Source: Enoplosus armatus (Eukaryota > Chordata > Actinopteri > Centrarchiformes > Enoplosidae). Taken from it: 64,000 nucleotides of DNA. Below are positions 11,096-22,925 of this stretch, piece after piece. Below the pieces are notes generated by a model that was not told the origin of the DNA, did no database searches, and was given only the letters and a program-made list of their open reading frames with translations. Position numbers and translations under genes: made by a program. Numbering within the stretch: the first letter of the stretch is position 1; the number at the start of each line of letters is the position of its first letter. The stretch covers positions 20,511,548-20,575,547 of the forward strand of contig NC_092190.1 in assembly GCF_043641665.1 (NCBI RefSeq). The letters run 5' to 3'.

Positions 11096-12409
11096 ACATT
11101 GTCATTCCTTGAGCCACACCTCTAGCATTTTATTTTAAAACACATCTTTCCTAATAAACTGACTCCCGATAATTCAGTGATCTTGTCATGTCAGTTGTCA
11201 TATACTCCAGAGCTTGTTTGATGATTATAAAGCAAGTCATGGAGATATGTGACATTTTCTACATTTATAAAAGTTCTTCAAGTTCCACTGTTCATAAGAA
11301 TCACTAATGGACACACACACGAGAATAATAAGTCCCTTGGCAAAAAAGGTCAGCTTCATAGTTGGTGTTAAAAGTAGAATCCTCCCTTAGTAAAATAATA
11401 GATGAGGAATCAGTTTCTCTTTTAAAAAGACATCTGTTTGAGTATTAATTAAAAATATGGGTTACCAGAATTCAGTCACAGCCTTTTAATAATTATTGTA
11501 CATATAATAATATACTTATTAAAAATAAGTCAAGATACAGAGAGAAATCAGTCAAAGATTTCAGTCTTTCATCTCCAATTCCTTGTGAGTAAATTGGAAG
11601 ATTAAGGCTGAAAAATGCACTGAAGCAACCACTGTGCAGCTCACAACTCATACATGAAAGACCAAGAGGCTGCACCAGGGTGTAATTTTGCAAGGCTATC
11701 CTTTCCCGAAGCATTTTTGCCAGAAAATATTCTCCTGCTGAAATGTATATAGAGTTATGATAATAACTGAAGTTCAGGCGGAAGGACTTGATCGGGCCGA
11801 GTAACTCCTCTCAGCCTCCAATTACTGGCTTTGTACTGAGGGGGCCTTCTCCCAACTGTGCTTTGTTTTTCCACAATCCTCTATACCCCACACCACGAGT
11901 TCTCCCTTTTTTCTCTCTCTTTCTCGGTGTCTCTTCAGGTTACACTCATAAGGGGTTTCCACCTTCATCCTAAGCCTAAGGGGCAACACACACAGCGTAT
12001 GACGTGCATCAAAACACCTGTTTTCTATGTAAACCCACACACTGGTGGTGTCAATCTGCAATGATGCGCCGCTGTTCTATTTCCCAGCCTCAACATGTAT
12101 CAAGGCTCCAGAAAAACAGCAATTTTATCACATCTGGCTCCTGTGTCAGGTACCGTAGTGTGAGTACATGTTAACCGACTGTAACCTGAAACAACACAAT
12201 ATGTGTTGCAGTTAACACCATCCGTCTCCAATTCTTCAACTTCCTGATCTGCCACAGTTTACAGATGATTCATACAACCACTGATTTTCCTAATAAAGTA
12301 AATTAGTTGAATTAAGTTGTGGTCTTTACATTGTGAATTGAAAAGGTGTCAATATCTTGTTAATTCATAATTTGGTATTAAGCTACTAATCAATGCTGTT
12401 GCACACTCA
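11096..12409. other. Unannotated DNA
   Basis: A strong pyrimidine tract with AG ends near 11938, like a splice acceptor, but the following frame has no matching donor and no recognisable product. Short frames around 11788-12064 are treated as chance. Confidence 0.4.
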
Positions 12410-12830
12410 CGACTGGTGCACGTAGGGTAGCAGAGGCACATGGGGAATAGGACCCAAATGCAGACACGGGCAGAACGGATGCAGGTAAAAGGTTTTATTA
12501 CAAAACCAAGGGGGACAAAGACTTACAGGATCGTGAGGCAGGCAGTGGTCAAAACCGGGAAAGCAGATCAGAATGCAGCGGAAACAGGGAGCCAAGACAG
12601 GTAACACACACAGCAACAACATACAACAGACTGGGGGGAGGGAAACACACAGACTAAATACAGAAGCCAGGTGGAGATAACGAGGGGCAGGTGAAACTAA
12701 TCAGGACAGGTGAAGACAATCACACAGGTGGGAAAACACACAAAGACAGGAAGTGAAGTAGACCGAAAAGAGAGGAGAGGTAAGTAACAAAATAAAACAG
12801 GAAACATGAAACATAAACGACTGAGTTGAC
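12410..12830 (-). mobile_element. Retroelement-derived dispersed repeat
   Basis: The plus strand shows 'aggacccaaatgcagaca' near one end, then 'aaggttttattacaaaacc', then 'ggtgaaactaatcaggacaggtg' and 'aaacacacaaagacaggaag'. These resemble a widespread fish repeat whose complementary strand ends '...tgtctgcatttgggtcct' after a polyadenylation-like signal, as in an LTR or retroelement 3' end. A related copy begins at 39690. Exact borders and target duplication were not found. Confidence 0.5.
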
Positions 12831-14937
12831 ATCCTCACTGACCGACCTACCTGAACTATATATGTTGGGCCTCATGCAAGACTCACTCAGACCAACAGAT
12901 GTGTTCTTATGCGGCATGTATAAGTGATTTACATGTGGCAGTCACCAACTTTTGCATACTTCGAATTTTCTCTGAGTTAAGAACAAAATTCAAAAGTGGT
13001 CCAGACATTTCATACGAGTCATGTATAGATAGTTTACCTCTTCACATGGGGAGAAACACTAATTGGACTTAAAATTTTAATCGGAATTAATCTTGAGTTT
13101 AAATATTAAAAAACGTATACATTTCAGTAATTGTTAGGAACATTTGCTCTCTCCAACAGCTGCCTCAGAGTCTTTATGCGGGTTGCTGTTCAGTAACATC
13201 CTCTGCTGCATCCAACGGTGTACATCACCTACTGTAGGTTATAATATTATCCCACCTAAGAGCTCTACGACTGTGACATGACCTCTTGTCATTATAGCCA
13301 TGGACCGATTTGCTTTAGAAAGACGTTTTTTAGCATCTAACTTAATGTTAAATCATTCCCTCTTTATGTTTGTTACAGTACAGCTCTGCTCTGATGGTAC
13401 ATTGTCGATAGCTGGACTATTACTATTTTCTAATTATTTTAGGTCCTCTAATACGACTTCTGACATTTTTGTGAAAGAAACAGGCACGGGGTCTCATTCT
13501 CAGGAGAGACCTGGTCATGGCTAGTTTCTTTATTCTTACTTCAGCATATCAAACATTGTGCAATGTGCATCTAAATATAGAACAATCCCAGCGTCCTACA
13601 TGGCACATTTTAAGAACAGGGCAGGCAGTGTTCTTGCACTATAACAAAATAATAACTTATAGCCTATTAAACATTTGAAATAAGTCTTGGCAAAAAGGCT
13701 TAGGCTTGCAAATGGCTAAATAAAAACAAAAATGTCATAGGCTTTCAAGTTGTTGTTTCTCATGTTGTTTTGTGTGCTGTTGTGTGTAAAGTGTTGTACA
13801 TAAATAAAAAATTCTAAATAACTAACTAACCAACTGATGGTCCTAATGCAAAGTGGCCAAAGTTGAGATGCATTTGTCAATTAAAAACTTTCCTCTGCCT
13901 TTGATTGATTCATTTTCTCTGCTGCATTTTATTCATTCAATTTGATGCAAGTTATTGTTGCACTGTAACAGCACTAAATTATTTGTTGTTTTGTATTTTA
14001 ATTGATTTCATTTTTCTCTTCATTGTGTTATTGACATGACAATAACGCAAATCTACAGGAAGTAACATTGCCAAAATGTCAAAGGTCACACAACAATAAT
14101 ACAATTAACAAAATGAAAGCTCCCCAAAAGAAACATACACAGCAACAGATATATACAATGAAATATAAAGCTATTACATGAACACATTGGTTACATACAC
14201 AAACCAGCACCCCACTCAGCTGAAACCTGTGACTTGCCTTTGGTTATTCCATTTCATGATCATAACTGTGATCATCAAAGATATCTTGATCTGCAGAAAT
14301 CCCAGGACAATAGACCACGAGTACTCGACCTCATCATCAAGGTTGAATTGTCCTTGAAGTCAGTCTATAATGCCTTGTGGTAAAGCCAAAAAAATCTCCC
14401 ACTCAGTGTCAATAAATGCACCACAGAGCCACCTGAGTGGCTCTTAACAGGGCTTGCTAGCACGGCGCAGAGAGAAAATGGTATTTTCACACATTTATTG
14501 GCACACAGGTTTCACACAGTCAAGAAACCATCTTCAAATTCACACTCTACAGCTATGTACATATATCAGCCTCACTTTACCACACACATTCAGAATAGGC
14601 TATAAAATGCAAGGACTTAGATGGAATAGAAAATAGAGAGTCACAGTGTAACTGTTCATAGACAGCTCTTTTCTTCTCTCTCTCTCGCTGTCTGTGTGTG
14701 CACTTTAACCTGTCCTGAGTCAATTAATCTGGCTCGGGACAGGTGTCTGAGCCGGCATGGCAGGAGCTAGGGAACTATTTCCCCCTCTGCCTCCAGCTGG
14801 CACTTCAAGCACATCCCCCATGCCTCACGGTGTCTGTCCGAGCCAGTCACCCTGCCTCGAAGCAGTAGCACTTTCTTTGCAAAATGGTAGGAAACATTTT
14901 GTGTTGAAAGATGAGACTGTAGTCTGAACAATTGTTT
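12831..14937. other. Unannotated DNA
   Basis: No recognised gene. The interval about 13840-14030 is AT-rich with several ATTGATT/ATTCATT motifs and no repeat signature. A small perfect hairpin, 'gagccacctgagtggctc', lies at about 14426-14443. A CT-rich run is at about 14668-14690. Confidence 0.4.
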
Positions 14938-15120
14938 TTAGCCACGCTTGTGGCGAGGCATGTCAGGTCGGTCTGTCAGTCAGACGGTTCACTTTGGTGC
15001 AGGCTGAACAGCTATTGGATAGATTGCCACGTAATTTTCCATTCATGGTCCCCAGAGGACGAAGCCTACATTTGGACAACTACTGGATTGATTGAATCCT
15101 CTTGCTCCTAAGCCTTGAAC
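14938..15120 (-). repeat. Dispersed repeat family R1, copy 2
   Basis: Contains 'tcattcatggtccccagaggacgaagcctac' and 'caactactggattgatt', which pair with 'caacaactactggatggatt' and 'gacacccagaagataaatcctac' in the copy at 47765-48345. It is partial and diverged. Confidence 0.55.
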
Positions 15121-16929
15121 CCATTTAATGAAATTGATATGACAAATTTAGTCAACTAAATATACTATTATGGTTAATTAGAGTAATTTATATGTGAAGA
15201 TTATTAATGCAAATTCCAAATTTAGGGCTGATTTTGTGTGACAGACTGAATTAGCTAACGTTGTATGGACATGGTCAGTGAAATGCTAACCACCTTGACA
15301 AGGTCCACATCTCTCTGCCAGGAACCCATCTGGTTTGAAACTTGTTTGGTTTTTAACGTCATAATTATATAATGTCTTATGTTTGCGCCTCACTACGAAA
15401 GTGGCACACCAAACATCATCAAAGTGACTCTCTCCCGAGCTAAAATGACCCAGAATCTCCACAGTTAAAGTTCTTGAGACATTAAAGACTTATAAATGTG
15501 AAATGATCTGCAATCAATAATCAATGGATTCTTTGCTTAATAACTCATGAGTTTCCGACACTCAGTTGAGGGCCCATTTCTCACTCAGAATAAATGATTC
15601 CCTCAGCTTTTGACAGCTGGATAGCAGAGTAACAGACAAAGGTTTCAGTCCCAAGAGGTAGTAATCCTTTTTACATTCAAGGGACAGGTGCATTTTCGTA
15701 AAATAAAATCTTCTCCTGCAGGCTGCAGTGACAGCATAAGGACAGGCATGGTTCTTAATGTGCTTTGACCTTTGCCACTTAGGTAGTTCTAATGGTGGCA
15801 AAAAATACCCACTCAGACATATTCAGAAGGGTGCTCAATATTTGATGCTCAAGCTCACTTTGCTTGTCTAGCTATGGAGGTTTGAAATGGCTTGTCTTTT
15901 CTTTTTCCTGTCTTTTCCCTTTCGTCTTGGTCGTATCAGCGTTTCCATTGACTCATTGGGACAATGTCTTTGTATTAAAATAATTCATTGTTACCATTCG
16001 TTGTAGAAGAAAAAAGAAAAACATTCAGTATAGTGTCGGTACTTGTATGTTTATTTTAAGCGGGTGATGCCTTTCTCTTATTTATTTTGTAACTTACATA
16101 CTTCTGTGTGTCTCAGTATCAACAACAAGAGGTTCAATGCATTAGAGCTGAGATCAAGATTTAGCTGTATAACTTTTATTGATGGTAATATAATGTGGCC
16201 CATTATTACAACAAAGTGAGAGCCTTTGCAGGATACACCCTGCATATTATGCGTGCAGCAGTCTACCCTGACGAGGGGAATCAGTTTGGAAAATGGATAG
16301 ATTGATATTGTATATTGACTAAAAATCTCATACATCTATAAGCAATTGTCCAGTGATTATGAGCAATGAAGCCACTATCAGATTCTGTTAATGTAACCTC
16401 TTTTTTGGAGTATATTTCATAGTATCCCATTTTTTTTTATCAATGAGCCATCGGTGCCAAACCCTTTTTCCTAATACAGGAAATTACACTGCCATTTTGG
16501 AGAAGATCATTTCCCTTTAAAATGTTCAACATATTCATGTGAAGCTATTGCTTGTATATTAGTTATCGTTAACATTGTTGTAAATGTATGTGGGTAGTGT
16601 GGTTCACTACACCCTAGTGAAATACAGAACATATAGTATATGGTTGTATCATTGCATTGTTTCAGTTGGCCTGTGTGTTCCTCATGCTCCTTGTAGCAGT
16701 ATATACTGTGTGTAGGTAAGATGGCAATATGTTTCTCACCTGTCACCAACCCAGTCTCCTATGAATGACGTTTACTGTATATGCAACTATTTTGCATTGG
16801 TGATTTAAACTCAAGATGTGGATATTTCCTTCAAGACCAAAATTCCAGCTTTTCCTCTCTCATGTTAGCATAGACTTTGTTAGTTTAGCCATAAATCTGA
16901 ACTTAATTTTAAAGGATAACGATGGTGAT
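15121..16929. other. Unannotated DNA
   Basis: Short chance frames only (for example near 15562-15801, 16078-16335 and 16507-16749 on the minus strand). No domain, repeat or RNA gene is recognised. Confidence 0.45.
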
Positions 16930-17230
16930 ATTTTATTCCTCTGTGCCATAGAGCTCCATTGTTGTGTAAAAACACATCAGTGAGCCACACTGTTGCACTG
17001 GGTGACAAGTTTCTTCATCATGATGAACCTGGGCACAGTAGTTTATTCTGTACCACTCATGATCACAAAAAAGGTATCACTCTGAAAATACAGTACAAAA
17101 CCGTGACTCAATCCCACATACACGTCCTGCTAACGCAAACAAACGTAACGTGCTAAATGTGAATGAATCCGCAGCTGCAAACAATGCACCCATATTTAAG
17201 TAATGTTTGTTAAATACTACAGCACCCAGC
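16930..17230. repeat. Dispersed repeat family R2, copy 1
   Basis: Shares with 38390-38650 the ordered stretches 'tgtgccatagagctccattgttgt', 'aaacacatca', 'gggtgacaagtt', 'tagtttattctgta', 'ctcaatcccacatacacgtcctgct' and 'aacaatgcacc'. This matches, from memory, a common fish interspersed repeat. It is non-coding. An AT microsatellite follows at 17262. Confidence 0.7.
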
Positions 17231-17261
17231 TGTGTTAGGAAATTGCTGAGCCTTAAAAAAA

Positions 17262-17282
17262 AATATATATATATATATATAT
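17262..17282. repeat. (AT)n microsatellite
   Basis: Ten or so AT units directly visible, preceded by a poly-A run. Confidence 0.9.
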
Positions 17283-17725
17283 TTGTGACCTGTTTGTACG
17301 ATTTACATCTATAGTGAGAATGAATGGGCTGCTGGCTGAGTACCACAGAAAGAGTAGGGTAGTCAGAAGGTCAGTACTGAGAGATGGACTAATGCATTGT
17401 TGGTTTTGGTCTTTGGTCTCTTTGATACTTACAATATGAATGTTAAAAAAAGCTGACCTGTGACATTCGGTTTCTCTCAGTGCGTACATGAACATAATTA
17501 AAAAGGTAATGTGGTAGCAAAGGACAAATTCCTGAACAGTCTCTCTAATTACATGTGTGATTACCTCTGAAAGATAGTGTGAAAAACTGCCTTTATCGGC
17601 TTATTCACTCTAAACTAGAAATTAAACTGCTTTTTCACTTTATTTTCACTTCGGCGGTCTCTTGCTTACACACACGTCCTCTTATTTCCAAATCTTTTTC
17701 TTTTCTGTCCTCTTTGCTCCATTAG

Positions 17726-17871
17726 ACAAAATCCCCAAATTCTTTGAACACACTAATCAAATGGCAAAAAGATGGCTCCAATCCTGTCTGTATTGTGGTG
17801 TAATCTCTATTTTTAATGCCTTGTGCCCGTGTCTTGTTGGAACCTTGCACCCAGTCGGTAATGAGAACAAG
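17726..17871 (+). other. Splice-bounded open segment, possible exon or conserved block
   Basis: A pyrimidine-rich tract ends in an acceptor AG at 17724-17725. The segment is open in one frame for 48 codons (KIPKFFEHTNQMAKRW...VGNENK) and ends at a donor, AAG followed by GTGAGG, at 17872. The minus strand is also open over much of the same interval, which suggests generally low stop density rather than a real gene. I recognise no protein family. It could equally be a conserved non-coding block. Confidence 0.2.
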
Positions 17872-18934
17872 GTGAGGGGGCTCTGGAGTGTAATTATTTT
17901 CATTTGGTAGACAGCGGGGGGCTGCTCTACATTTGTCTCACCCATAGGTGACAGTTCGCTATCTTCCAGCGGCGGTAATGAGCGCCAGGCTCTCTGTTGG
18001 GGATGGCATCTCTAAAAATAAATGTTACCTTTCACTGTCCACACATGACAAGAGAAAGACAAAAACATACAGTAGAGCTGGTGTCACAGGCTGAGCTTAG
18101 AGAGTGCTTTCTGCAAATGTTGAAAAAGTATAGAAAAGACCAAAAGAAAGGACAGGTCAAGGGAGGGTGAAGCTGTGACAGTTGTCAGGATGAATTTAAT
18201 GATACATATAACCAGCACACTGCCAACCACACAGGAAGCTTGTTGTTTTATTTATCATCAACAATATACATATACACCCACAATATACACACCAACTACA
18301 GGAAGGGAGAGAAACACAAAGCATTTTTTTAACAAGGTGAAGGCTTTGGGCAATTTTGTCCCCTGTCGCTTTACATATTTCCAGAGCACCAAGCTCCATT
18401 GCCTCGTCCTCAACTGCAGCCCGCTGCATTGCTCACAGAGGAGGAGAAATTCTTTGGGGTGTTGACCTGGCAAAAAGTATTTTGTCATATTTCAATGGAT
18501 TAACCTTGTTTATCTAAGAATTATTCCAGCTGGTATTTTTTCTTTATCTCTTTAGCTTTTTTTCAGGTACCAAATGTTCCTATTGAGGCAAGTACATACA
18601 GTAAATCTTGCTTCGTGTGACCCACATCACATATGTTAGTGTTTTTTTTTCAGTTACTGGTTTTAATTCCTCTATTTACATTTTACAAGATAAGGAAATA
18701 TTAATTTCAATTCAATTCAATTTTATTTATATAGCGCCAAATCACAACAAAGTCATCTCATAATAGAGCAGGTCTAGACCGACTCTTTATAGTGTTATTA
18801 CAGAGACCCAACAGTTCCCACCATGAGCAAGCACTTTGGCGACAGTGGCAAGGAAAAACTTCCTTTTAAGAGGCAGAAACCTCAAGCAGAACCAGACTCT
18901 AGGTGGGCAGTCATCTGCTTGACCGGTTGGGTTT

Positions 18935-19052
18935 GAGAGAGAGAGAGAGAGGGAGGGAGAGAGAGGGGGGGGGGGGGGGACAGACAGAAAGATACAGAGA
19001 GAGAGAGATAGACGTAGAGACACAGATAGACAGACAGACAGACAGACAGGCA
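18935..19052. repeat. Compound (GA)n / (G)n / (GACA)n microsatellite
   Basis: Directly visible: GA units from 18935, a run of about 14 G near 18965-18979, then GA and GACA units to 19052. It lies within the 3' untranslated part of the LINE, where such expansions are common in this family. Confidence 0.9.
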
Positions 19053-19499
19053 GAGATGTATGGCAGCACCAGCAGTAGAAATAGCAGCTATAGTTATAAT
19101 AATACTGGAAATATGACTGATAATAGTAGTTACAGCTGTAATACTAGCTGAGATTAATAACTTTAATAGTAACAGAACTACGACTAAACATAATAAATGT
19201 AGTGATGAGAGTCAGGCAGGCCCATGGCGGCAGCAGCACCCAGGCGTACCAGGACCACGATCCACAGCAACCTGCAAGACGACAAAGCACAAAGAAACTC
19301 CGGGGAAGAAATAAAGTTAGTAACATGCATTGGACTGTGATGAATGTGCAAAGATGAAGAGGGAGAGGAGGAAAGCTCAGTGCATCATGGGAAGTCTCCC
19401 CAGCAGTGTAGGCCTATAGCAGCATAACTAGGGGGCTGGTCCAGGCAGGCCTGAGCCAGCCCTTAACTATAAGCGTTATCAAAAAGCAAAGTTTTAAGC

Positions 19500-20490
19500 C
19501 TACTCTTAAAAGTAGAGAGTGTGTCTGCCTCCTGGACCCAAACTGGGAGCCGATTCCACAGGAGAGGAGCTTGATAGCTGAAGGCTCTGGCTCCTGTTCT
19601 GTTTTTGGAGACTAGGAACCACAAGCAACCCTGCATTCTGGGAGCGGAGTGCTCTAGTGGGGTAATAGGGTACTATGAGCTCTTTAAGATATGATGGTGC
19701 CTGACCAGTAAGAGCTTTGTAAGTCATTGTCAAGGATTTTAAACTCTATTCTAGATTTTACAGGGAGCCAGTGCAGCGAAGCTAATACAGGAGAAATATG
19801 ATCTCTTTTCCTGGTTCCTGTCAGTACACATGCTGCAGCATTCTGGATCAGCTGGAGAGTCCTCAGGGACTTATTGGGACAGCCTGATAATAAGGAATTG
19901 CAATAATCCAGCCGAGACGTAACAAATGCAGGGACTAATTTTTCTGCATCTGTTTGAGACAGGATCTTCCTGATTTTTGCAATGTTACGGAGGTGAAAGA
20001 AGGCAGTCCTTGAAGTTTGTTTTACGTGGGAGTTAAAGGACATGTCCTGATCAAAGACAACTCTGAGATTCCTCACGGTGGCGCTGGAGGCCAGGGCAAT
20101 GCCATCTAGGGTAACAATATCCTTAGATACTGTGTTTCTGAGGTGTTCAGGGTCGAGAACAATAACTTCTGTCTTGTCTGAGTTCATCATCAGATAATTA
20201 CAGGTCATCCAGGTCTTTATGTCCTTAAGGCAAGCTTGGAGCTTGGCTAACTGATGAGGTTCTTCTGGCTTGATCGATAAATATAGCTGGGTATCATCTG
20301 CATAGCAATGAAAATGTATGTAGTGTTTTCTAATAATATCCCCTAAAGGAAGCATATATAAGGTGAATAGTATTGGTCCAAGCACAGAACCTTGTGGAAC
20401 TCCATGACTGACTTTGGCGTACATGGAGGATTCATCATTAACATGTACAAACTGAGATGGATCTGATAAATACGACTTAAATTAGTATCA
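19500..20490 (-). pseudogene. LINE reverse transcriptase C-terminal half
   Basis: Encodes part of the ORF2 protein that copies LINE RNA at the target site. The longest uninterrupted frame is 246 codons (19684-20424). Reverse transcriptase motifs in order: [11 protein letters not shown] (residues 7-17), [12 protein letters not shown] with the catalytic YADD at residues 41-44 (20293-20304), [11 protein letters not shown], then the downstream thumb region ([29 protein letters not shown]). Upstream, [16 protein letters not shown] extends the match to about 20487, where stops appear. Downstream, a frameshift near 19700 leads to [27 protein letters not shown] and a decayed end. The catalytic residues are intact, but the copy lacks the endonuclease and the upstream fingers of the polymerase, so it cannot be active by itself. 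LRVVFDQ replaces the usual LGVVFDQ. Confidence 0.85.
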
Positions 20491-20704
20491 CAAGGTGTAA
20501 GCACGGCATCCACTGCCACTGTAGTGTGGTCAGGGCCTGTTTTTATGAAGCATCTCAGAGTGGGTGATCCATCCTCACTGTCCCAAAAGTACTGGAGTGA
20601 CAGACATTTTGGTCTCATTTATAGGCATTGGAGTATTTATTTTATCGGAGGCGGGGAATTTAACGAGACACACAATTGCCAAACCAACCAGCTAGTCTTC
20701 ATTC

Positions 20705-21040
20705 TTTAAGTCATTTCTCTTGTAAAACTGAAAAAATACTGTTTGAAAACATTTTCAGTAAAACATAAAACTCACCTTTGTGCAGCTTGTCAAGGTTTGT
20801 TTTTGAGTGAGAAAAAAAAACAACCACTGCAAATTGCTGCTCTGTTTTTATGCTCTGCGGCTATAAGGGACAGCAGCGCTCCCATTACAGCTTAGAGTAG
20901 CTGGACATAGTGAAGAGGATGCTGCACTCAAGAGCTTACGGGGGCCAAGCGGCACAAAGGTGAGATTCATGCTTTATTGATAGTGTTTTCAAAAACAGTA
21001 TGTTTTTATTTTTTACATAAAAAGTCTTCAAGGATGAGGA
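20705..21040. mobile_element. Fold-back (inverted-repeat) element
   Basis: The left arm contains 'atactgtttgaaaac' (about 20736-20750) and 'ctcacctttgtgcagcttg' (about 20771-20789). The right arm contains 'ccaagcggcacaaaggtgag' (about 20945-20964) and 'gttttcaaaaacagtat' (about 20985-21001). These pair as inverted repeats in the correct nested order over arms of roughly 60-90 bp. The loop is about 150 bp and carries a TATAAG. This is the layout of a fold-back MITE. I do not recognise the family. It abuts the truncated LINE. Confidence 0.65.
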
Positions 21041-22814
21041 CTAACTAGTTAACTTGGTGCATGTCTGGTTAACTTTTCTGTATTTGATAAAAATTAGCAC
21101 ACTCTAAGCTTTTGTATGAGAGGCATCGCAGGACAGCTACATGGCTGTGGCAAAACAGTATCATCGTCTATGTTTACCCATGTTCTGTGTTTATATTTTT
21201 ACCACTTCCATTCAACCAAATTATAAGATACAATTTCCATAGTGGTAGCTAGACATGGTGAGTTTTCTGTTTCTATCTCAGATTCTTAGAAGTCTTAGAT
21301 TCCTGCTTCAATCCCAACACAAAAGACACACTATACATTTTCATTTATAGTGTTTAAAGCATTGAAAATACACATTCAAACTCAATAGCAATCTGGCTTT
21401 CTAGAAACCGTGTCCCAGTTGGTCAGGTTAATCCACAGACCAGGCTGTAAATTGTTTTCATATGAGCTACCCTCTGTCAAAGAACTAGTCCTAATGAAAA
21501 CTGTCCTTGACATCAGAAGGGTAATACAATAACATAACACATCTGATGGAGCAACCTGAATACAACCCCACTGACGTGAGAGTTTGTATGGTTATTTCAA
21601 GTACATGTAGTGTAGGTGGATACTAAGTGAGTCAAATGGAAGATTTTTTACTGGCATACAGTGCTAGATCTGAGGGGGTCAGTGATCCTGCCAACTTAAA
21701 GTGATTTTGGCAGTTGTTTGGAGAGGTGGTCCAGCTGTGATGCAAAATATGAGCTAATCTGAAACAAGCTCTCAAAGATAATACCTGCATAATTCTGTAT
21801 TTTCTTTCACCATTAATGCCCATATGTCTACAGCTAAAGAAACGCCTATAGATGTTTTTTTTAACGATGAATTACATTCCTTAAGGCAACAGGCTATTTT
21901 AATGACTTTTTGAAAACAATTGTCGTATAATTACTGGGGATCAAACCTACAGAAGAACAAACACTAGACAATTCTCAGATACATTGATGTATTCAAACCT
22001 TTCATGGGCATGAATGCTGGAAGTAGCGGTAAGAATTATTGCTACCATACTGAGGCATTATCACATTTGAATCATGGATATCACCAGTATATGCATTAGT
22101 TCAGCCTAAAGTATACATTTAAGTGAAATCATAGGTGCAATTAGCAGGATATGATTATTTAGTCACATCTAGTGACAGCTGTGGGGAACCAAAACAACTT
22201 TAACAAACTCGTATCTTCTGCCACAACCCCTGGAATAGGATTAGGGGGTAGGAATTAAAAGTTTTTACTTTTGTTTAGCACATACGAAGTAGATATTTTC
22301 CGAATACCTTCTTTTTTTTTTTATCAAGACGTTTAATTGTCATTTCATAATGCACACAGACCAGCAGACTTTAGTCCCGCAGAACAGAAATTCTGGAGGC
22401 CGACTTTTACCTGAGACATTTTGGCAGTGCACCAGTTGGAGCCCATCCACAGTAGCAACTGTTTCCCGGTTAGTCACAACAGTATGTAACTGTATGCTGA
22501 CATTGTTCAACTGAAGTCAGGTCTGTCTGTTGAAACACATCTAACAAGACATGTAGGACAGCATCACCTGAACATGTCGATTAGCGGAACGGGACAAAAC
22601 CAGACTGGGAGACGAGTCCTTCTCCCCACAGCGTTCAGGCAGCCCCTCACTGCAGATTCAGACCGTGTCAAAGTAATAACTAACACTTATGATGGTAGTT
22701 GGACTATGGGTAGTTTATTACTGAACCCGCCCATCACACGCCACGCCACCCTCCACCACAGGTAAATTCTCAACCTGTGGGAAACACTGCAGACCCAGCG
22801 TTTCTAAATGTTAT
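21041..22814. other. Unannotated DNA
   Basis: Poly-T near 22312-22322. The segment 22370-22790 is a little more GC-rich than its surroundings and may be a degraded DNA element, but I could not find its ends. No gene seen. Confidence 0.4.
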
Positions 22815-22925
22815 AGTGCCAAAGCACCCTGGTGGCCTGATCGTTGAGGCTCACTTCACATACCCTCAATGTCCACAGTTCGATTCCTGACAGTGGACCT
22901 TTATTGGACTATTTATCAGTATTAA
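22815..22925 (+). mobile_element. tRNA-derived SINE fragment
   Basis: The RNA polymerase III promoter boxes of a tRNA head are visible: box A 'tggcctgatcgttgagg' at 22833-22849 and box B 'gttcgattcc' at 22878-22887, about 30 bp apart. This is typical of tRNA-derived SINEs. It appears to be the same family as the piece at 4391-4450. The 3' tail is not clear. Confidence 0.65.

Larger units (their letters stand above)
17231..18702. other. Mostly unannotated DNA with candidate exon
   Basis: Holds the (AT)n run and a splice-bounded open segment, both listed separately. The rest has only short chance frames. Confidence 0.4.
18703..20490 (-). mobile_element. L2/Jockey-like LINE, 5'-truncated copy
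   Basis: This is a non-LTR retrotransposon on the minus strand. The 3' end is marked by tandem TTGAA units (plus strand 'tttcaattcaattcaatttt', about 18703-18725). It is followed inward by the typical fish 3' region 'atagcgccaaatcacaacaa', 'caaggaaaaacttcc' and 'gaccggttgggttt', then by an internal GA/GACA microsatellite (18935-19052), and finally by the C-terminal coding part (from about 19500). The 5' limit is near 20490, where similarity to reverse transcriptase stops; the endonuclease domain is missing. 5' truncation is normal for LINE insertion. The clade (L2 rather than Rex1 or another Jockey relative) is my best guess. Confidence 0.85.

Noticed and set aside
11900..12064. Strong acceptor-like tract followed by an open frame
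   Set aside because: No donor in frame, no poly-A signal, and the peptide is not recognisable.
20863..20959. TATAAG followed by an AAAG/GTGAGA donor, as if a promoter and first exon
   Set aside because: Both lie within a fold-back element and the donor is part of its right arm, so a host promoter is unlikely.
22815..22925. Possible functional tRNA gene
   Set aside because: Box A and box B are present but the cloverleaf cannot be closed and the sequence matches a SINE pattern.
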